Source: Sphingomonas sp. M1-B02 (GTDB lineage Bacteria; Pseudomonadota; Alphaproteobacteria; Sphingomonadales; Sphingomonadaceae). Taken from it: a DNA stretch of 64,000 nucleotides. The stretch's first letter is position 1; each line of letters begins with the position of its first letter. A model generated the notes under the pieces. The model saw only the letters and a list, made by a program, of their open reading frames with translations, ran no database searches and was not told the DNA's origin. The position numbers and the translations under genes are program-made. Shown here piece by piece: positions 26,735 to 34,801 of the stretch. The DNA lies in the NCBI RefSeq assembly GCF_026167525.1, contig NZ_CP110679.1:868001-932000 (forward strand), written 5' to 3'.

Positions 26735-27277
26735 TTGCCGCTTTCCACGCGCGCCACCCCGCTTTTTGCCGTGATCGTCATGGGCGTGAGCGGATGCGGC
26801 AAATCGACGCTGGGCGCACTCCTCGCGGACGCGCTGCAGTGCCGATTCCTCGAGGGTGACGACTATCATTCGAACGCGGCGATCGAGAAGATGCGCGGCG
26901 GAGAGCCGCTAGACGACGCGGACCGCTGGCCCTGGATCGATCGGCTCGGCGACGCGACATCGCGCGCCGTTGCCGAAAAAGGCGTCGCGGTTACCGCCTG
27001 CTCGGCGCTGCGCCGCAGCTACCGCGATCGCCTGCGCGCGACGATCCGCTATCCAGTGCGCCTGATTCTGCTGGAGAATAGCCGCCAGCGCCTGATCGAG
27101 CGCCTGTCCACGCGCAGCGGGCATTTCATGCCGCTCGGACTGCTCGACAGCCAGCTCGCCACACTCGAGCGACCGCTTGCCGACGAGGATGCGCTCCGCC
27201 TCGTCAGCGAGGAGCCGGCCATGCGGTTGCGCGATCGCGCGCTTGCGGAACTGCCTCGGCCCCAGCGCCCTGAATAA
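26735..27277 (+). CDS. gntK: gluconokinase
   Basis: This 180-residue kinase phosphorylates gluconate to 6-phosphogluconate for the Entner-Doudoroff or pentose phosphate route. The Walker A motif GVSGCGKST lies at residues 17-25, followed by the family blocks FLEGDDYHS, PLDDADRWPWIDRL, ACSALRRSYRD and RSGHFMP. The start is TTG at 26735, six bases after AAGGAG; an upstream in-frame TTG would overlap that ribosome binding site. It is divergent from copy B of the beta-helix protein and lies 196 bases before the HTH-MFS pair. The placement suggests that the locus, or the imported sugar acid, ends in gluconate. Confidence 0.9.
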   Translation: MPLSTRATPLFAVIVMGVSGCGKSTLGALLADALQCRFLEGDDYHSNAAIEKMRGGEPLDDADRWPWIDRLGDATSRAVAEKGVAVTACSALRRSYRDRLRATIRYPVRLILLENSRQRLIERLSTRSGHFMPLGLLDSQLATLERPLADEDALRLVSEEPAMRLRDRALAELPRPQRPE

Positions 27278-27396
27278 GGCCCTGCGCGGTGAAACGCGCG
27301 ACAAAATCTGTTGGACAGGTTTCTGACGTGCAATCGCCGAGATCGCCGAAAACCTCCCTTTCGGGGCATCGAGTGGACATATCCGAGAAATATCAC

Positions 27397-27438
27397 TTGA
27401 AACTGTCCGACAAGTTCGCTTATGTTAGCGTTAACGTA
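27397..27438 (+). promoter_or_regulatory. promoter with overlapping LacI-type operator
   Basis: A -35 hexamer TTGAAA (27397-27402) is followed after 18 bases by TATGTT (27421-27426). The palindrome TATGTTAGCGTTAACGTA occupies 27421-27438 and has a central CG with only two mismatched base pairs. It has the general form of GntR/LacI-family operators and covers the -10 element, as expected for repression. The downstream unit is the LuxR-type HTH gene and the MFS gene. Confidence 0.65.
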
Positions 27439-27473
27439 TCCGCCACGACGGATCGACAGATGGGGAGGCAAGG

Positions 27474-27743
27474 ATGCTCGGCGCGACCGATTTGCATGGC
27501 GATCTCGGCCGTCCGGAGTTTGGAACTCCGGACATTTCTCCACCCTTGCCGCACCTCACCCCGACCCAGCTCGAAGTGTTGCGCTGCGTGCGGTGCGGCC
27601 TGCTGAACAAGCAGATCGCCTATCAACTCGGCATAGCCGAAGCGACGGTGAAGGTTCACATGACCGCCGTGATGCGCAAGCTGAACGTCCGCAATCGCAC
27701 GCAGGCCGCGATCGCGGCCGGGCAACTCCAGCTGGTCGCCTGA
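27474..27743 (+). CDS. orphan LuxR/GerE-type HTH protein
   Basis: This 89-residue protein is little more than a LuxR-type DNA-binding domain (about residues 28-85: LTPTQLEVLRCVRCGLLNKQ, then TVKVHMTAVMRKLNV). There is no receiver, PAS or autoinducer domain. The ATG at 27474 follows GGGGAGGCAAGG. A perfect ten-base inverted repeat at 27511-27533 lies in its 5' coding part, ahead of the HTH, so a downstream start such as TTG at 27547 is conceivable. It lies between gluconokinase and the MFS carrier, under a LacI-type operator. It may tune the carrier or the locus; partner and target are unknown. Confidence 0.78.
   Translation: MLGATDLHGDLGRPEFGTPDISPPLPHLTPTQLEVLRCVRCGLLNKQIAYQLGIAEATVKVHMTAVMRKLNVRNRTQAAIAAGQLQLVA
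27511..27533. repeat. perfect 10-base inverted repeat inside the LuxR-type gene
   Basis: GTCCGGAGTT and AACTCCGGAC flank a TGG loop, giving a perfect 10-base-pair stem 38 bases after the proposed start codon. In RNA it would be a strong early hairpin; in DNA it could be a regulator dyad. Confidence 0.7.
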
Positions 27744-27865
27744 GGCGAACGGAGCAACTTTCGCCGGCTGCCTTTAGCGGGCATCCTGGCTCAGTTGGAA
27801 CATCCGCTAACGAGTCGAGCAGCTGCCCGACTTCCGTCACGCGGCCGAATTCATAGGGGCGAAAC

Positions 27866-29182
27866 GTGCACGATCATCCGACTTCTGCCGGGGCGCCATC
27901 AATAACGCGGGAGGGCGAAGACACACTCCGTCGCATCAGCCGTCGCCTGATGCCCCTGCTCTGCCTGATGTATCTGATCGCCTATATCGATCGGCAGAAC
28001 GTCGCCTATGCCAAGCTCGAGATGGTGGGTGCGCTGGGCCTTTCCGAGGCGGCCTATGGCCTTGGCGCCAGCCTGTTCTTCCTCGGCTATTTCCTTTTCG
28101 AGGCGCCGGCGAACATGATCCTGGCGAAGGTCGGCGCGCGGCTCTGGTTCGCGCGCATCATGGGCACCTGGGGGGTGATCACACTCGCGCTCGGCTTCAC
28201 CCAGGACGCGACGATGTTCTATGTGCTGCGCTTCCTCCTGGGGGTCGCGGAAGCGGGCTTCTTCCCGGGCGTGCTCTACATTCTCACCTTGTGGTACCCT
28301 CAGGCGCGGCGTGCGCAGATGGTGGGCTGGTTCATGATCGCGAGCGCCGTGGCCAATGCGGTCGGCTCTTTGATTGGTGGCGCCTTGCTGGAGCTGGGTG
28401 GGGTTGGCGGCCTCGCCGGCTGGCAATGGGTGTTCCTGGCAACCGGTGCCCCGGCGGTCCTGCTGGTCCCCGTCGTCCTGTGGGCCCTGCCCAGCACGCC
28501 GCAGGACGCACGCTTTCTCAGCGCCGCCGACAAAGCCTGGCTCGCGGCGCAGCTCGCATCGGAGCCCAAGCAGGCGCTGGAAGGCTCGGCGTGGCGCGCG
28601 CTCCTCGATCCGCGCGTCCTGCTGCTCGCGGCACTCTATTTCGGGATGCCGCTCGGCGCCTACGGGCTGAGCTATTGGCTGCCGACGATCGTCAAGGGCT
28701 TCGGCGCTTCGAACTTGCAGAATGGAGTCATCAACGTGATCCCCTGGATCTGCGTCGCGATCGCGCTATGGGCGGTGCCGCGCCACGCCGCACGCTATGG
28801 CGCCACCCGCTGGCATATCGTGGCACCGATGCTCATCGCCGCGGCGGCGCTGCTCGGGAGCGTGGTGTTGCCGGGGGCCGCGGTGAAGTTCGCCTGCCTC
28901 TGCCTGGCGGCCGCCGCCGTTTTCGCGGGCCAGCCGATGTTCTGGAGCGTTCCGCAGCGGCTGCTGACCGGCGCGCACGCCGCCGCAGGCCTCGCGGTGA
29001 TCAACTCGGTCGGAAATCTGGGTGGCTTCGTCGCGCAAAACGCCGTTCCAGCGATCCGCGACGCCACGGGAAGCAATCTGGCGCCGATGGCCCTGCTGTC
29101 GGCCGCGCTGGCACTGTCCGCGCTCGGCTTCTTCCTGCTTCTTCCGACAATCACCAACCGCGATCGTGGGGTCGTCGCCTAG
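27866..29182 (+). CDS. MFS transporter, anion:cation symporter family
   Basis: This 438-residue carrier has twelve hydrophobic segments and the ACS-family N-terminus LMYLIAYIDRQNVAYAKLEM. The loop between helices four and five has RFLLGVAEAGFFPGVLY, typical of the phthalate/tartrate/galactonate-type branch that moves organic anions with protons. The start is GTG at 27866 with AGGGGCGAAAC upstream. It is probably co-transcribed with the small LuxR-type gene, 122 bases upstream. With the gluconokinase nearby, an aldonate or uronate is the likely cargo. The last four bases overlap the convergent PilZ gene. Confidence 0.88.
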   Translation: MHDHPTSAGAPSITREGEDTLRRISRRLMPLLCLMYLIAYIDRQNVAYAKLEMVGALGLSEAAYGLGASLFFLGYFLFEAPANMILAKVGARLWFARIMGTWGVITLALGFTQDATMFYVLRFLLGVAEAGFFPGVLYILTLWYPQARRAQMVGWFMIASAVANAVGSLIGGALLELGGVGGLAGWQWVFLATGAPAVLLVPVVLWALPSTPQDARFLSAADKAWLAAQLASEPKQALEGSAWRALLDPRVLLLAALYFGMPLGAYGLSYWLPTIVKGFGASNLQNGVINVIPWICVAIALWAVPRHAARYGATRWHIVAPMLIAAAALLGSVVLPGAAVKFACLCLAAAAVFAGQPMFWSVPQRLLTGAHAAAGLAVINSVGNLGGFVAQNAVPAIRDATGSNLAPMALLSAALALSALGFFLLLPTITNRDRGVVA

Positions 29183-29802
29183 AGGCTGCTCGCCGATCCC
29201 AGATCCTCGACACTGAACGGCTCCAGCAACATGACGCCGGCGATCATCTCGTGCGACCAGCGCACGATGCCGCGCCGTTCCTTCCCCGAAGGTAGCGTAA
29301 TCTTGACCCCCAGCCCTTCGGAGAAGCTGCCGTCATGCTTGAGCTTCATTCCGCGCTGCGAGATGTCCGCGATCTCCACAACCCGTGTCCCGGCCGCGCT
29401 GCGAGTCAGCGCTGGAGTGATGATCGGTAGCCTGAGCGGGCGCGAGGCCGCCTCTCGGGCCTGGGCCGCGAGCCGTGTGAGAAGCGCCGCGCTGTCGACT
29501 TCCTTCTGCAGGCGCAGTCCGCAATCCAGCCCGTCCGACCACACGACGTCGCCGTTGATCGATATTCCTTCGGCCAGTTCGAGTGCCAGCGTGTCTCCCA
29601 GGAGAACCGGCAGATGCACCCGCAGGCGCACGCCCTCGTCAGAGATATTCTGAACCCGCGCCAGTCCCTGATCGGTGTTGGTCACGACCCGGGCCACGCG
29701 AAAAACGGTCTGCACCCGATTTGAGGAGCGCCGTTCGTCGGCCATCGCGGGCGATGGCCGAGTTGGTTCCGGTTCGTAGCTGTTCCGCGTCTCGCTCTGC
29801 AT
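29179..29802 (-). CDS. tandem PilZ-domain protein
   Basis: This 207-residue protein has two PilZ-like beta-barrels. The first begins with ERRSSNRVQTVFRVARVV and contains NISDEGVRLRV; the second, after a short helical linker, contains DISQRGMKLKHDG. PilZ domains bind cyclic di-GMP through an RxxxR motif and a D/NxSxxG motif. Both halves carry the second motif, and the first has Arg residues suitable for the first. It should be a soluble cyclic di-GMP receiver, often controlling motility or polysaccharide. GGAGGTACGC precedes the ATG at 29802. The partner is unknown, and it converges on the MFS gene by a four-base overlap. Confidence 0.85.
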   Translation of the reverse strand: MQSETRNSYEPEPTRPSPAMADERRSSNRVQTVFRVARVVTNTDQGLARVQNISDEGVRLRVHLPVLLGDTLALELAEGISINGDVVWSDGLDCGLRLQKEVDSAALLTRLAAQAREAASRPLRLPIITPALTRSAAGTRVVEIADISQRGMKLKHDGSFSEGLGVKITLPSGKERRGIVRWSHEMIAGVMLLEPFSVEDLGSASSL

Positions 29803-29997
29803 GCGTACCTCCGAACCATCGGGAATCGCATAACCTGCGCAGGTCTGAAATCACGCGATAATACGGAAGCCTTGGTCACTTCTTGGTAAGAATTGCCAGG
29901 ATCGGGTCGCGCTTTGCGCATGGTCGGAAGGCGCTGCTCCTTTGCGAGTCGCGAGGGCGTGCCGGCGTGCGAGGTCCATTTTGTGCCCTAATGGAGG
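29803..29997. other. intergenic region, nothing recognised
   Basis: These 195 bases separate the PilZ gene start from the histidine kinase stop. I see no ribosome binding site with an open frame, no terminator hairpin with a T-run and no clear palindrome. Confidence 0.4.
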
Positions 29998-31623
29998 CTA
30001 GGCGGCCGAGCGCTTCCGCAGGATCGCGCCGCCGCTCATTGGATCCGCGGCAGAGCGAGGCGGACCTTCCACAAGTGCCTCCCTGCCTTGGCGGGTGGCG
30101 CGCCCGCTGCTCGCATGTACCGGCAACGAGAAGGAGAAGCGCGCGCCCTCCCCCCGGCTATCGCCGAGCCAGAGCTTACCGCCATGCGCCTCGACGATCG
30201 TGCGGCAGATCGACAATCCCATGCCCATGCCACGGGGTTTCGACGATTCTGCCCAGGTGAACAGCGTCTTCGATGCCTTGGGTGAAACGCCCTTGCCGCT
30301 ATCCGTGACCGAAATGATGACTTCGCCTTCGCGTACACAGGTCGTCACGCGCACTCTCCCCGAAAACGCAGCGACTGCTTCGCACGCGTTGCGGATGAGG
30401 TTCATCAGCACCTGCTGCACCTGAATCCGATCGGCCTCGAGGATGATGTGGGGCCGGCTCCGATCCTCGATCGTTATCCCTGCCCCGGTCCCGGCCCGGA
30501 CCAGCCGGAGCGACTCGCGAACCGCCTGCTTCAGGTCGAATTGTTCGCGTCGCGCCCTGCGTCGCATGGTCATATCGCGCAGTCGGCGGATGATCTCGCC
30601 GCCGCGGCGCGCGCTCTCGCCGATCTCGACCAGGTCCTGCGACAGTTTTTCGCTACCACCCTCCAACCGGTTCCGCTGATCGCACGCCGAGGCATAGTTC
30701 GAGATTGCGGCCAGCGGCTGCATCAACTCGTGCGCCAGTGTGCCCGCCATCGTTCCCATCGCACTCACGCGCGCTAGATGGATCAGCTTTGCCTGAAGCA
30801 CTTCGATCTGCTCGGCACCGCGCATCTGCTCGGTAACGTCATGGCCCTCCCAGAACATTCCGGCGATCTGGCCGTCCAGTTCGCGCACCGGCTGGCAGAT
30901 GAAATCCAGATAGCGGGTCTCCGGCTCGGCGCCCGGCTCGCGCAGCAGGCGGATCGGCATCGCGGCGCCGGAAAAGGACTCGCCCGTCCGATACACGGCG
31001 TCGAGTTGCATGAATATCTCCTGCCCCTTCAGCTCGGGAAACACCTCCTCCACGGGTCGTCCGATCAGGTCCCGCGCGCCCACCAGCCGGTGATAGGCGG
31101 CGTTGGCGAAGGTGAAGCGATGATCCGGACCCTCGGTCAGCGCGATAAAGCCCGGCGTATGTTCGTATAATATGTGGAGCGCCATCCGCTCGCGCCGCAT
31201 GCGCTTCATCTGCGCGCTGAGATCGACGAACGACACGCAATGCTGCACCACGTCGCCGCGTTGATCGTGAACCGGGTTGAAGCTGAGGGCGAGCCACAGG
31301 AGACATCCGTCCGCGCGCCGAAACTCGACATCGAGCGTATCGAGGCTTTGCACGAAGCGGTCGCGGACCGCCGCCCGCGCATCTGGGTCCGAGGTCGCCT
31401 TCATCAGGAAATCGAACGGTTCCCCGATCACCTCATAGCGCTTGTAGCCGACAAGATTGAGGAAACTGTCGTTCGCGAAGATGATCGGATGGCCGATCTC
31501 GAGCGCATTCGTGAAAACAAACGCCATGCGCGCGGTCTCTGCGGCCACTACAAAGGGGCCCAACGCTTCTTTGAAAGCGTTAATCTCTTGTTCAGCTCGC
31601 AATTGTTTGTGTGAGATGTTCAT
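29998..31623 (-). CDS. PAS-domain sensor histidine kinase (FixL/DctB-type core)
   Basis: This soluble kinase of 541 residues has a LOV-like PAS domain (about 35-138), a second PAS domain (about 145-268), a HisKA domain with the phosphorylated His298 in LAHELMQPLAAISNYA, and an ATPase domain with LMNLIRNACEAV, DSGKGV and GMGMGLSI. In the first PAS the LOV signature position reads GEPFDFLM: the flavin-adduct Cys is Phe70, so it should not form the photoadduct. ATG 31623 was chosen because GAGGA lies nine bases upstream. The open frame continues 166 codons further without domain content. No response regulator lies beside it. It is divergent from the DUF6356 gene. Confidence 0.87.
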   Translation of the reverse strand: MNISHKQLRAEQEINAFKEALGPFVVAAETARMAFVFTNALEIGHPIIFANDSFLNLVGYKRYEVIGEPFDFLMKATSDPDARAAVRDRFVQSLDTLDVEFRRADGCLLWLALSFNPVHDQRGDVVQHCVSFVDLSAQMKRMRRERMALHILYEHTPGFIALTEGPDHRFTFANAAYHRLVGARDLIGRPVEEVFPELKGQEIFMQLDAVYRTGESFSGAAMPIRLLREPGAEPETRYLDFICQPVRELDGQIAGMFWEGHDVTEQMRGAEQIEVLQAKLIHLARVSAMGTMAGTLAHELMQPLAAISNYASACDQRNRLEGGSEKLSQDLVEIGESARRGGEIIRRLRDMTMRRRARREQFDLKQAVRESLRLVRAGTGAGITIEDRSRPHIILEADRIQVQQVLMNLIRNACEAVAAFSGRVRVTTCVREGEVIISVTDSGKGVSPKASKTLFTWAESSKPRGMGMGLSICRTIVEAHGGKLWLGDSRGEGARFSFSLPVHASSGRATRQGREALVEGPPRSAADPMSGGAILRKRSAA

Positions 31624-31809
31624 TGCAACCGTCCTCAAGACGAAGTAACCATCACAGGTTCTGAAACTTTGTTTAGTGCATAATTCGGTTTCGAAGTGCA
31701 CATAGGTCAAGCTAGCGAGCTTTTTTTGTAAGTATTCTTCGTTCCAAGTAGCGGCGACACTCGCCTCTGGGCGCTTCACAGCGAGAGCGCGCAGGCGTAA
31801 GGAGCGCAG

Positions 31810-32076
31810 ATGATCGAACGCCATTTCCTGTCCCACCCGCGAAGCGTCGGCGAAAGCTATGCCGAGCATGCCGTTACCGCCGCGCGCTTCGGCTTCGCGA
31901 TGATCGTCGGCGGCGCCGCCTGCGTCGTCCATGCGATTCTGCCGTCGCTGTTCGCGCGCACCGCCAGCGATACCGTCAAGACGCTCTACGGGCAGATGAA
32001 GGCGCGCCAGCCTGCTTTCTCGCAGCAGCGCCCGGCGTTCCAGCAGCCCGAATGGCAGATCGACTACGAAATCTGA
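31810..32076 (+). CDS. DUF6356 family protein
   Basis: This 88-residue protein has one or two membrane segments in the region FGFAMIVGGAACVVHAILPSLF and the family N-terminus SHPRSVGESYAEH. The family is common in sphingomonads and has no known function. AAGGAGCGCAG precedes the ATG. The next gene begins one base after its stop, so the two are one operon. Confidence 0.82.
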   Translation: MIERHFLSHPRSVGESYAEHAVTAARFGFAMIVGGAACVVHAILPSLFARTASDTVKTLYGQMKARQPAFSQQRPAFQQPEWQIDYEI

Positions 32077-32077
32077 C

Positions 32078-33421
32078 GTGATCGAGCATGTCGCCATCAT
32101 CGGCGCAGGCTTTTCGGGCACGCTTCAGGCGATCAACCTGCTCCGTCACGATGGCCCGCGCGCAACGCTGATCGAGCGCGCGCCGGTGGCGGGCACCGGC
32201 CTGGCTTATGGCGCGGCGCATCCCAGCCATGTCCTCAACGTCCGCGCCGCCAACATGAGCGCATTTCCCGACGATCCCGGGCACTTCGTCCGCTGGCTCG
32301 AAGCGCGTGGCGTGGCCGATGCGCCTGCCGCCTTCATCCCGCGTGTCACCTATGGCGACTATCTGCGCGAACTGCTCGAGGCGGCGCTGCGTGATCCTGG
32401 CGGAAGACTGACGCTGGTGCGCGGCGAAGTCACCAATCTCGACTTCGCGGACAAGGTGATCGTCAGGCTCGCGGATCGCACGATCCAGGCCGACGCGGCG
32501 GTGCTCGCGGTGGGCAATCTGCCGCCGCACGATCCGCCCGGTCTCGATCCCGACAAGCTCTCGGATCGCTACAAGGGCGACCCGTGGGACGCGAGCGTGC
32601 CGGAGAATCTCGCGGACGACGACACCGTACTCATTGTCGGCACCGGCCTGACGATGATCGACGTCGTCCTGCTGCTCGACGCGCGCGGCTTTCGCGGGCG
32701 GATCGTGGCGCTGTCGCGGCGCGGGCTGCTTCCACGCCCTCACGCGCCGACCGAAGCCTGGGACAAGATCCGCGAACGGCCCGCGACGGCGGCCTCCCAA
32801 CTCCTTCAAGGCGTCCGAACCCGCGGCGAAGCGATCGGCTGGCGCAACGCGGTCGACGAGCTGCGCCCCTTCACCCAATCGATGTGGGGCAATGCCAGCG
32901 ACACCGAACGCGGCCGCTTCCTGCGCCATCTGCGCCCCTGGTGGGACGTGCATCGTCACCGCCTCGCCCCCGAGGTCCATGCGCGACTGGTGGCGGTGAT
33001 CGCGCGTGGCCAGCTCGACGTCATCGCAGGTAAGACGCTCGACGTGGCCGAACAGGCAGAGGGCATCCACGTCCAGTATCGCCGCCGCGGCAGCGACGCG
33101 AAGGAGACAATCCTTGCCCAGCGCATCGTCAATTGCACCGGGCCGCTGGGCGACCTCGCCCGCACCCAAGAGCCGCTGCTGCAAAAGCTCGTCGCCCAGA
33201 GCATGATCCGCCCCGACGCCGCGCATCTCGGCATCGACGTGGACAATCAGGGCCAGACCATCGCCGCCGACGGCACCCCCAACGCCAATCTCTACGCGCT
33301 CGGCCCGATGACGCGCGGGGCCTTTTGGGAGATCGTCGCGGTGCCCGACATCCGCAACCAAACCTGGAACGTCGCGCGCCGCCTTTCCAATGCGCATTGG
33401 GTCGGCGGCGAGGGGCTCTAG
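32078..33421 (+). CDS. FAD/NAD(P)-binding protein
   Basis: This 447-residue flavoprotein starts with a dinucleotide-binding fold (HVAIIGAGFSGTLQAINLL, residues 4-22). A second nucleotide-binding motif, VLIVGTGLTMIDVVLLL, lies near residue 185, and ALGPMTRGAFWEIVAVPDIR near the C-terminus closes the flavin site. This two-motif layout matches the NAD_binding_9 group of uncharacterised oxidoreductases, resembling hydroxylases or lysine N-monooxygenase relatives. The start is GTG at 32078, one base after the DUF6356 stop. The substrate is unknown. Confidence 0.8.
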   Translation: MIEHVAIIGAGFSGTLQAINLLRHDGPRATLIERAPVAGTGLAYGAAHPSHVLNVRAANMSAFPDDPGHFVRWLEARGVADAPAAFIPRVTYGDYLRELLEAALRDPGGRLTLVRGEVTNLDFADKVIVRLADRTIQADAAVLAVGNLPPHDPPGLDPDKLSDRYKGDPWDASVPENLADDDTVLIVGTGLTMIDVVLLLDARGFRGRIVALSRRGLLPRPHAPTEAWDKIRERPATAASQLLQGVRTRGEAIGWRNAVDELRPFTQSMWGNASDTERGRFLRHLRPWWDVHRHRLAPEVHARLVAVIARGQLDVIAGKTLDVAEQAEGIHVQYRRRGSDAKETILAQRIVNCTGPLGDLARTQEPLLQKLVAQSMIRPDAAHLGIDVDNQGQTIAADGTPNANLYALGPMTRGAFWEIVAVPDIRNQTWNVARRLSNAHWVGGEGL

Positions 33422-33555
33422 GTTTCGCGCAACGACGCGACGATGTCGTCCATGCCGCGCAGCGGCCCACCGTCCGAACCGTTGGCACATTCTCTGCGGT
33501 GGGCAGGGGGATGCCGTTAGCCACACGACCAACCTCGTAGCGTCGTCGCGCGAAC

Positions 33556-33573
33556 TAGTATCAATTGACACTA
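33556..33573. promoter_or_regulatory. palindromic operator with embedded -35 upstream of hppD
   Basis: TAGTATCAATTGACACTA is an 18-base dyad with a single mismatched pair. It contains TTGACA (33565-33570); a -10-like TATCGC lies 17 bases later at 33588. A repressor bound here would cover the -35 element. Transcription would then start at about 33600, right at the ATG, which suggests a leaderless mRNA. Confidence 0.6.
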
Positions 33574-33600
33574 AATCGCCGCCGCGGTATCGCAACCTCC

Positions 33601-34641
33601 ATGAACGATCCAGCAAATCCCCTCGGCCTGAACGGCTTCGAGTTCGTCGAATTCACCTCCCCCGATCCGGAGGCGATGGCGCGGCAGTTCGAGCAACTCG
33701 GCTTCGTGCCGTCGCACCGCCACCTCAGCAAGAACATCACCCGCTACAAGCAGGGCCGCATCAACCTGATGCTGAACCGCGATGCCGACGGTCGCGTCGC
33801 GCAGTTCCGCAACGAGCATGGCGCATCGGCCAGTGCAATGGCCTTCCGCGTCGCCGATCCCATCGCAGCGATGGAGTGGGCGCTCGAGCATGGTGCCAAG
33901 CGCACGCTCGAGGACGACACCGTCATCGAGGGAATCGGCGGTTCCTACCTCTATTTCATCCAGGACGGCATCGATCTCTATGCCGATTGGGCCGAAATCC
34001 CCGGCTGGCAGGAAGCCGAGGCGGCCAACAATGTCGGCCTCGATCTGCTCGATCACCTCACCCACAATGTCCGCCGCGGCCAGATGCGGGTCTGGTCGGA
34101 GTTCTACAAGACGCTGTTCGGTTTCAAGGAACAGAAATATTTCGATATCAAGGGCCAGGCGACCGGCCTGTTCAGCCAGGCGATGATCGCGCCCGACAAG
34201 GCGATCCGCATCCCCCTGAACGAGAGCCAGGACGACAAGAGCCAGATCGAGGAATTCATCCGCGAATATCAGGGCGAGGGCATCCAGCATCTCGCGCTGA
34301 CCACGGACGATATCTACGACACCGTCGAACGCCTCCGCGCGCGCGGCGTCCGCCTGCAGGATACGATCGAAACCTATTTCGAGCTCGTCGACAAGCGCGT
34401 GCCCGGCCATGGCGAGGATCTGGAACGACTGCGCAAGAACCGGATCCTCATCGACGGCAGCGTCGAGAATGGCGAAGGCCTGCTGCTCCAGATCTTCACC
34501 GAGAATATGTTCGGCCCGATCTTCTTCGAGATCATCCAGCGCAAGGGCAATGAAGGCTTCGGCAACGGCAATTTCCAGGCGCTGTTCGAGAGCATCGAGC
34601 TGGACCAGATCCGCCGCGGCGTGATCAAGGTCGACGCTTGA
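33601..34641 (+). CDS. hppD: 4-hydroxyphenylpyruvate dioxygenase
   Basis: This 346-residue non-heme iron enzyme converts 4-hydroxyphenylpyruvate to homogentisate in tyrosine breakdown. The N-terminal half is a degenerate barrel. The C-terminal half has the facial triad in [21 protein letters not shown] and the Glu of [11 protein letters not shown], with the conserved [10 protein letters not shown] before it. The ATG at 33601 has no visible ribosome binding site. An upstream in-frame TTG at 33565 coincides with the -35 hexamer, so ATG 33601 is preferred and a leaderless message is likely. It is followed by hmgA, separated by a hairpin repeat. Confidence 0.95.
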   Translation: MNDPANPLGLNGFEFVEFTSPDPEAMARQFEQLGFVPSHRHLSKNITRYKQGRINLMLNRDADGRVAQFRNEHGASASAMAFRVADPIAAMEWALEHGAKRTLEDDTVIEGIGGSYLYFIQDGIDLYADWAEIPGWQEAEAANNVGLDLLDHLTHNVRRGQMRVWSEFYKTLFGFKEQKYFDIKGQATGLFSQAMIAPDKAIRIPLNESQDDKSQIEEFIREYQGEGIQHLALTTDDIYDTVERLRARGVRLQDTIETYFELVDKRVPGHGEDLERLRKNRILIDGSVENGEGLLLQIFTENMFGPIFFEIIQRKGNEGFGNGNFQALFESIELDQIRRGVIKVDA

Positions 34642-34651
34642 ACCCGTCCTT

Positions 34652-34787
34652 CCCCTCCCTGCAAGGGAGGGGCAAGGGGTGGGTCCAGCGGAAGGCGGGC
34701 TCGATGCTCGGCTTTCGCTTCCGCCGGAGCGTCGCGAGGCTCGCTGCGCTTGCCACCCACCCCCAGCCCCTCCCTTGCAGGGAGGGG
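34652..34787. repeat. two-hairpin intergenic repeat between hppD and hmgA
   Basis: CCCCTCCCT-GCA-AGGGAGGGG (34652-34672) and CCCCTCCCT-TGC-AGGGAGGGG (34767-34787) form hairpins at both ends, with GGGGTGGG and CCCACCCC just inside. The whole 136-base element is an inverted repeat. The right hairpin also supplies the purine-rich ribosome binding region of hmgA. Confidence 0.85.
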
Positions 34788-34801
34788 AGCAAGGCAGGGC
34801 A

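Noticed and set aside
29998..31623. Blue-light LOV photoreceptor kinase
   Set aside because: The adduct-forming Cys is Phe and a flavin-contacting Asn is missing, so the sequence does not support a light sensor.
33422..33555. Small gene between the FAD protein and hppD
   Set aside because: Short open frames here have no ribosome binding site and extend into neighbouring genes in other frames.
31976..33616. 546-residue frame on the minus strand opposite the FAD protein
   Set aside because: The plus-strand frame has two dinucleotide-binding motifs; the minus frame has none and overlaps the hppD promoter.
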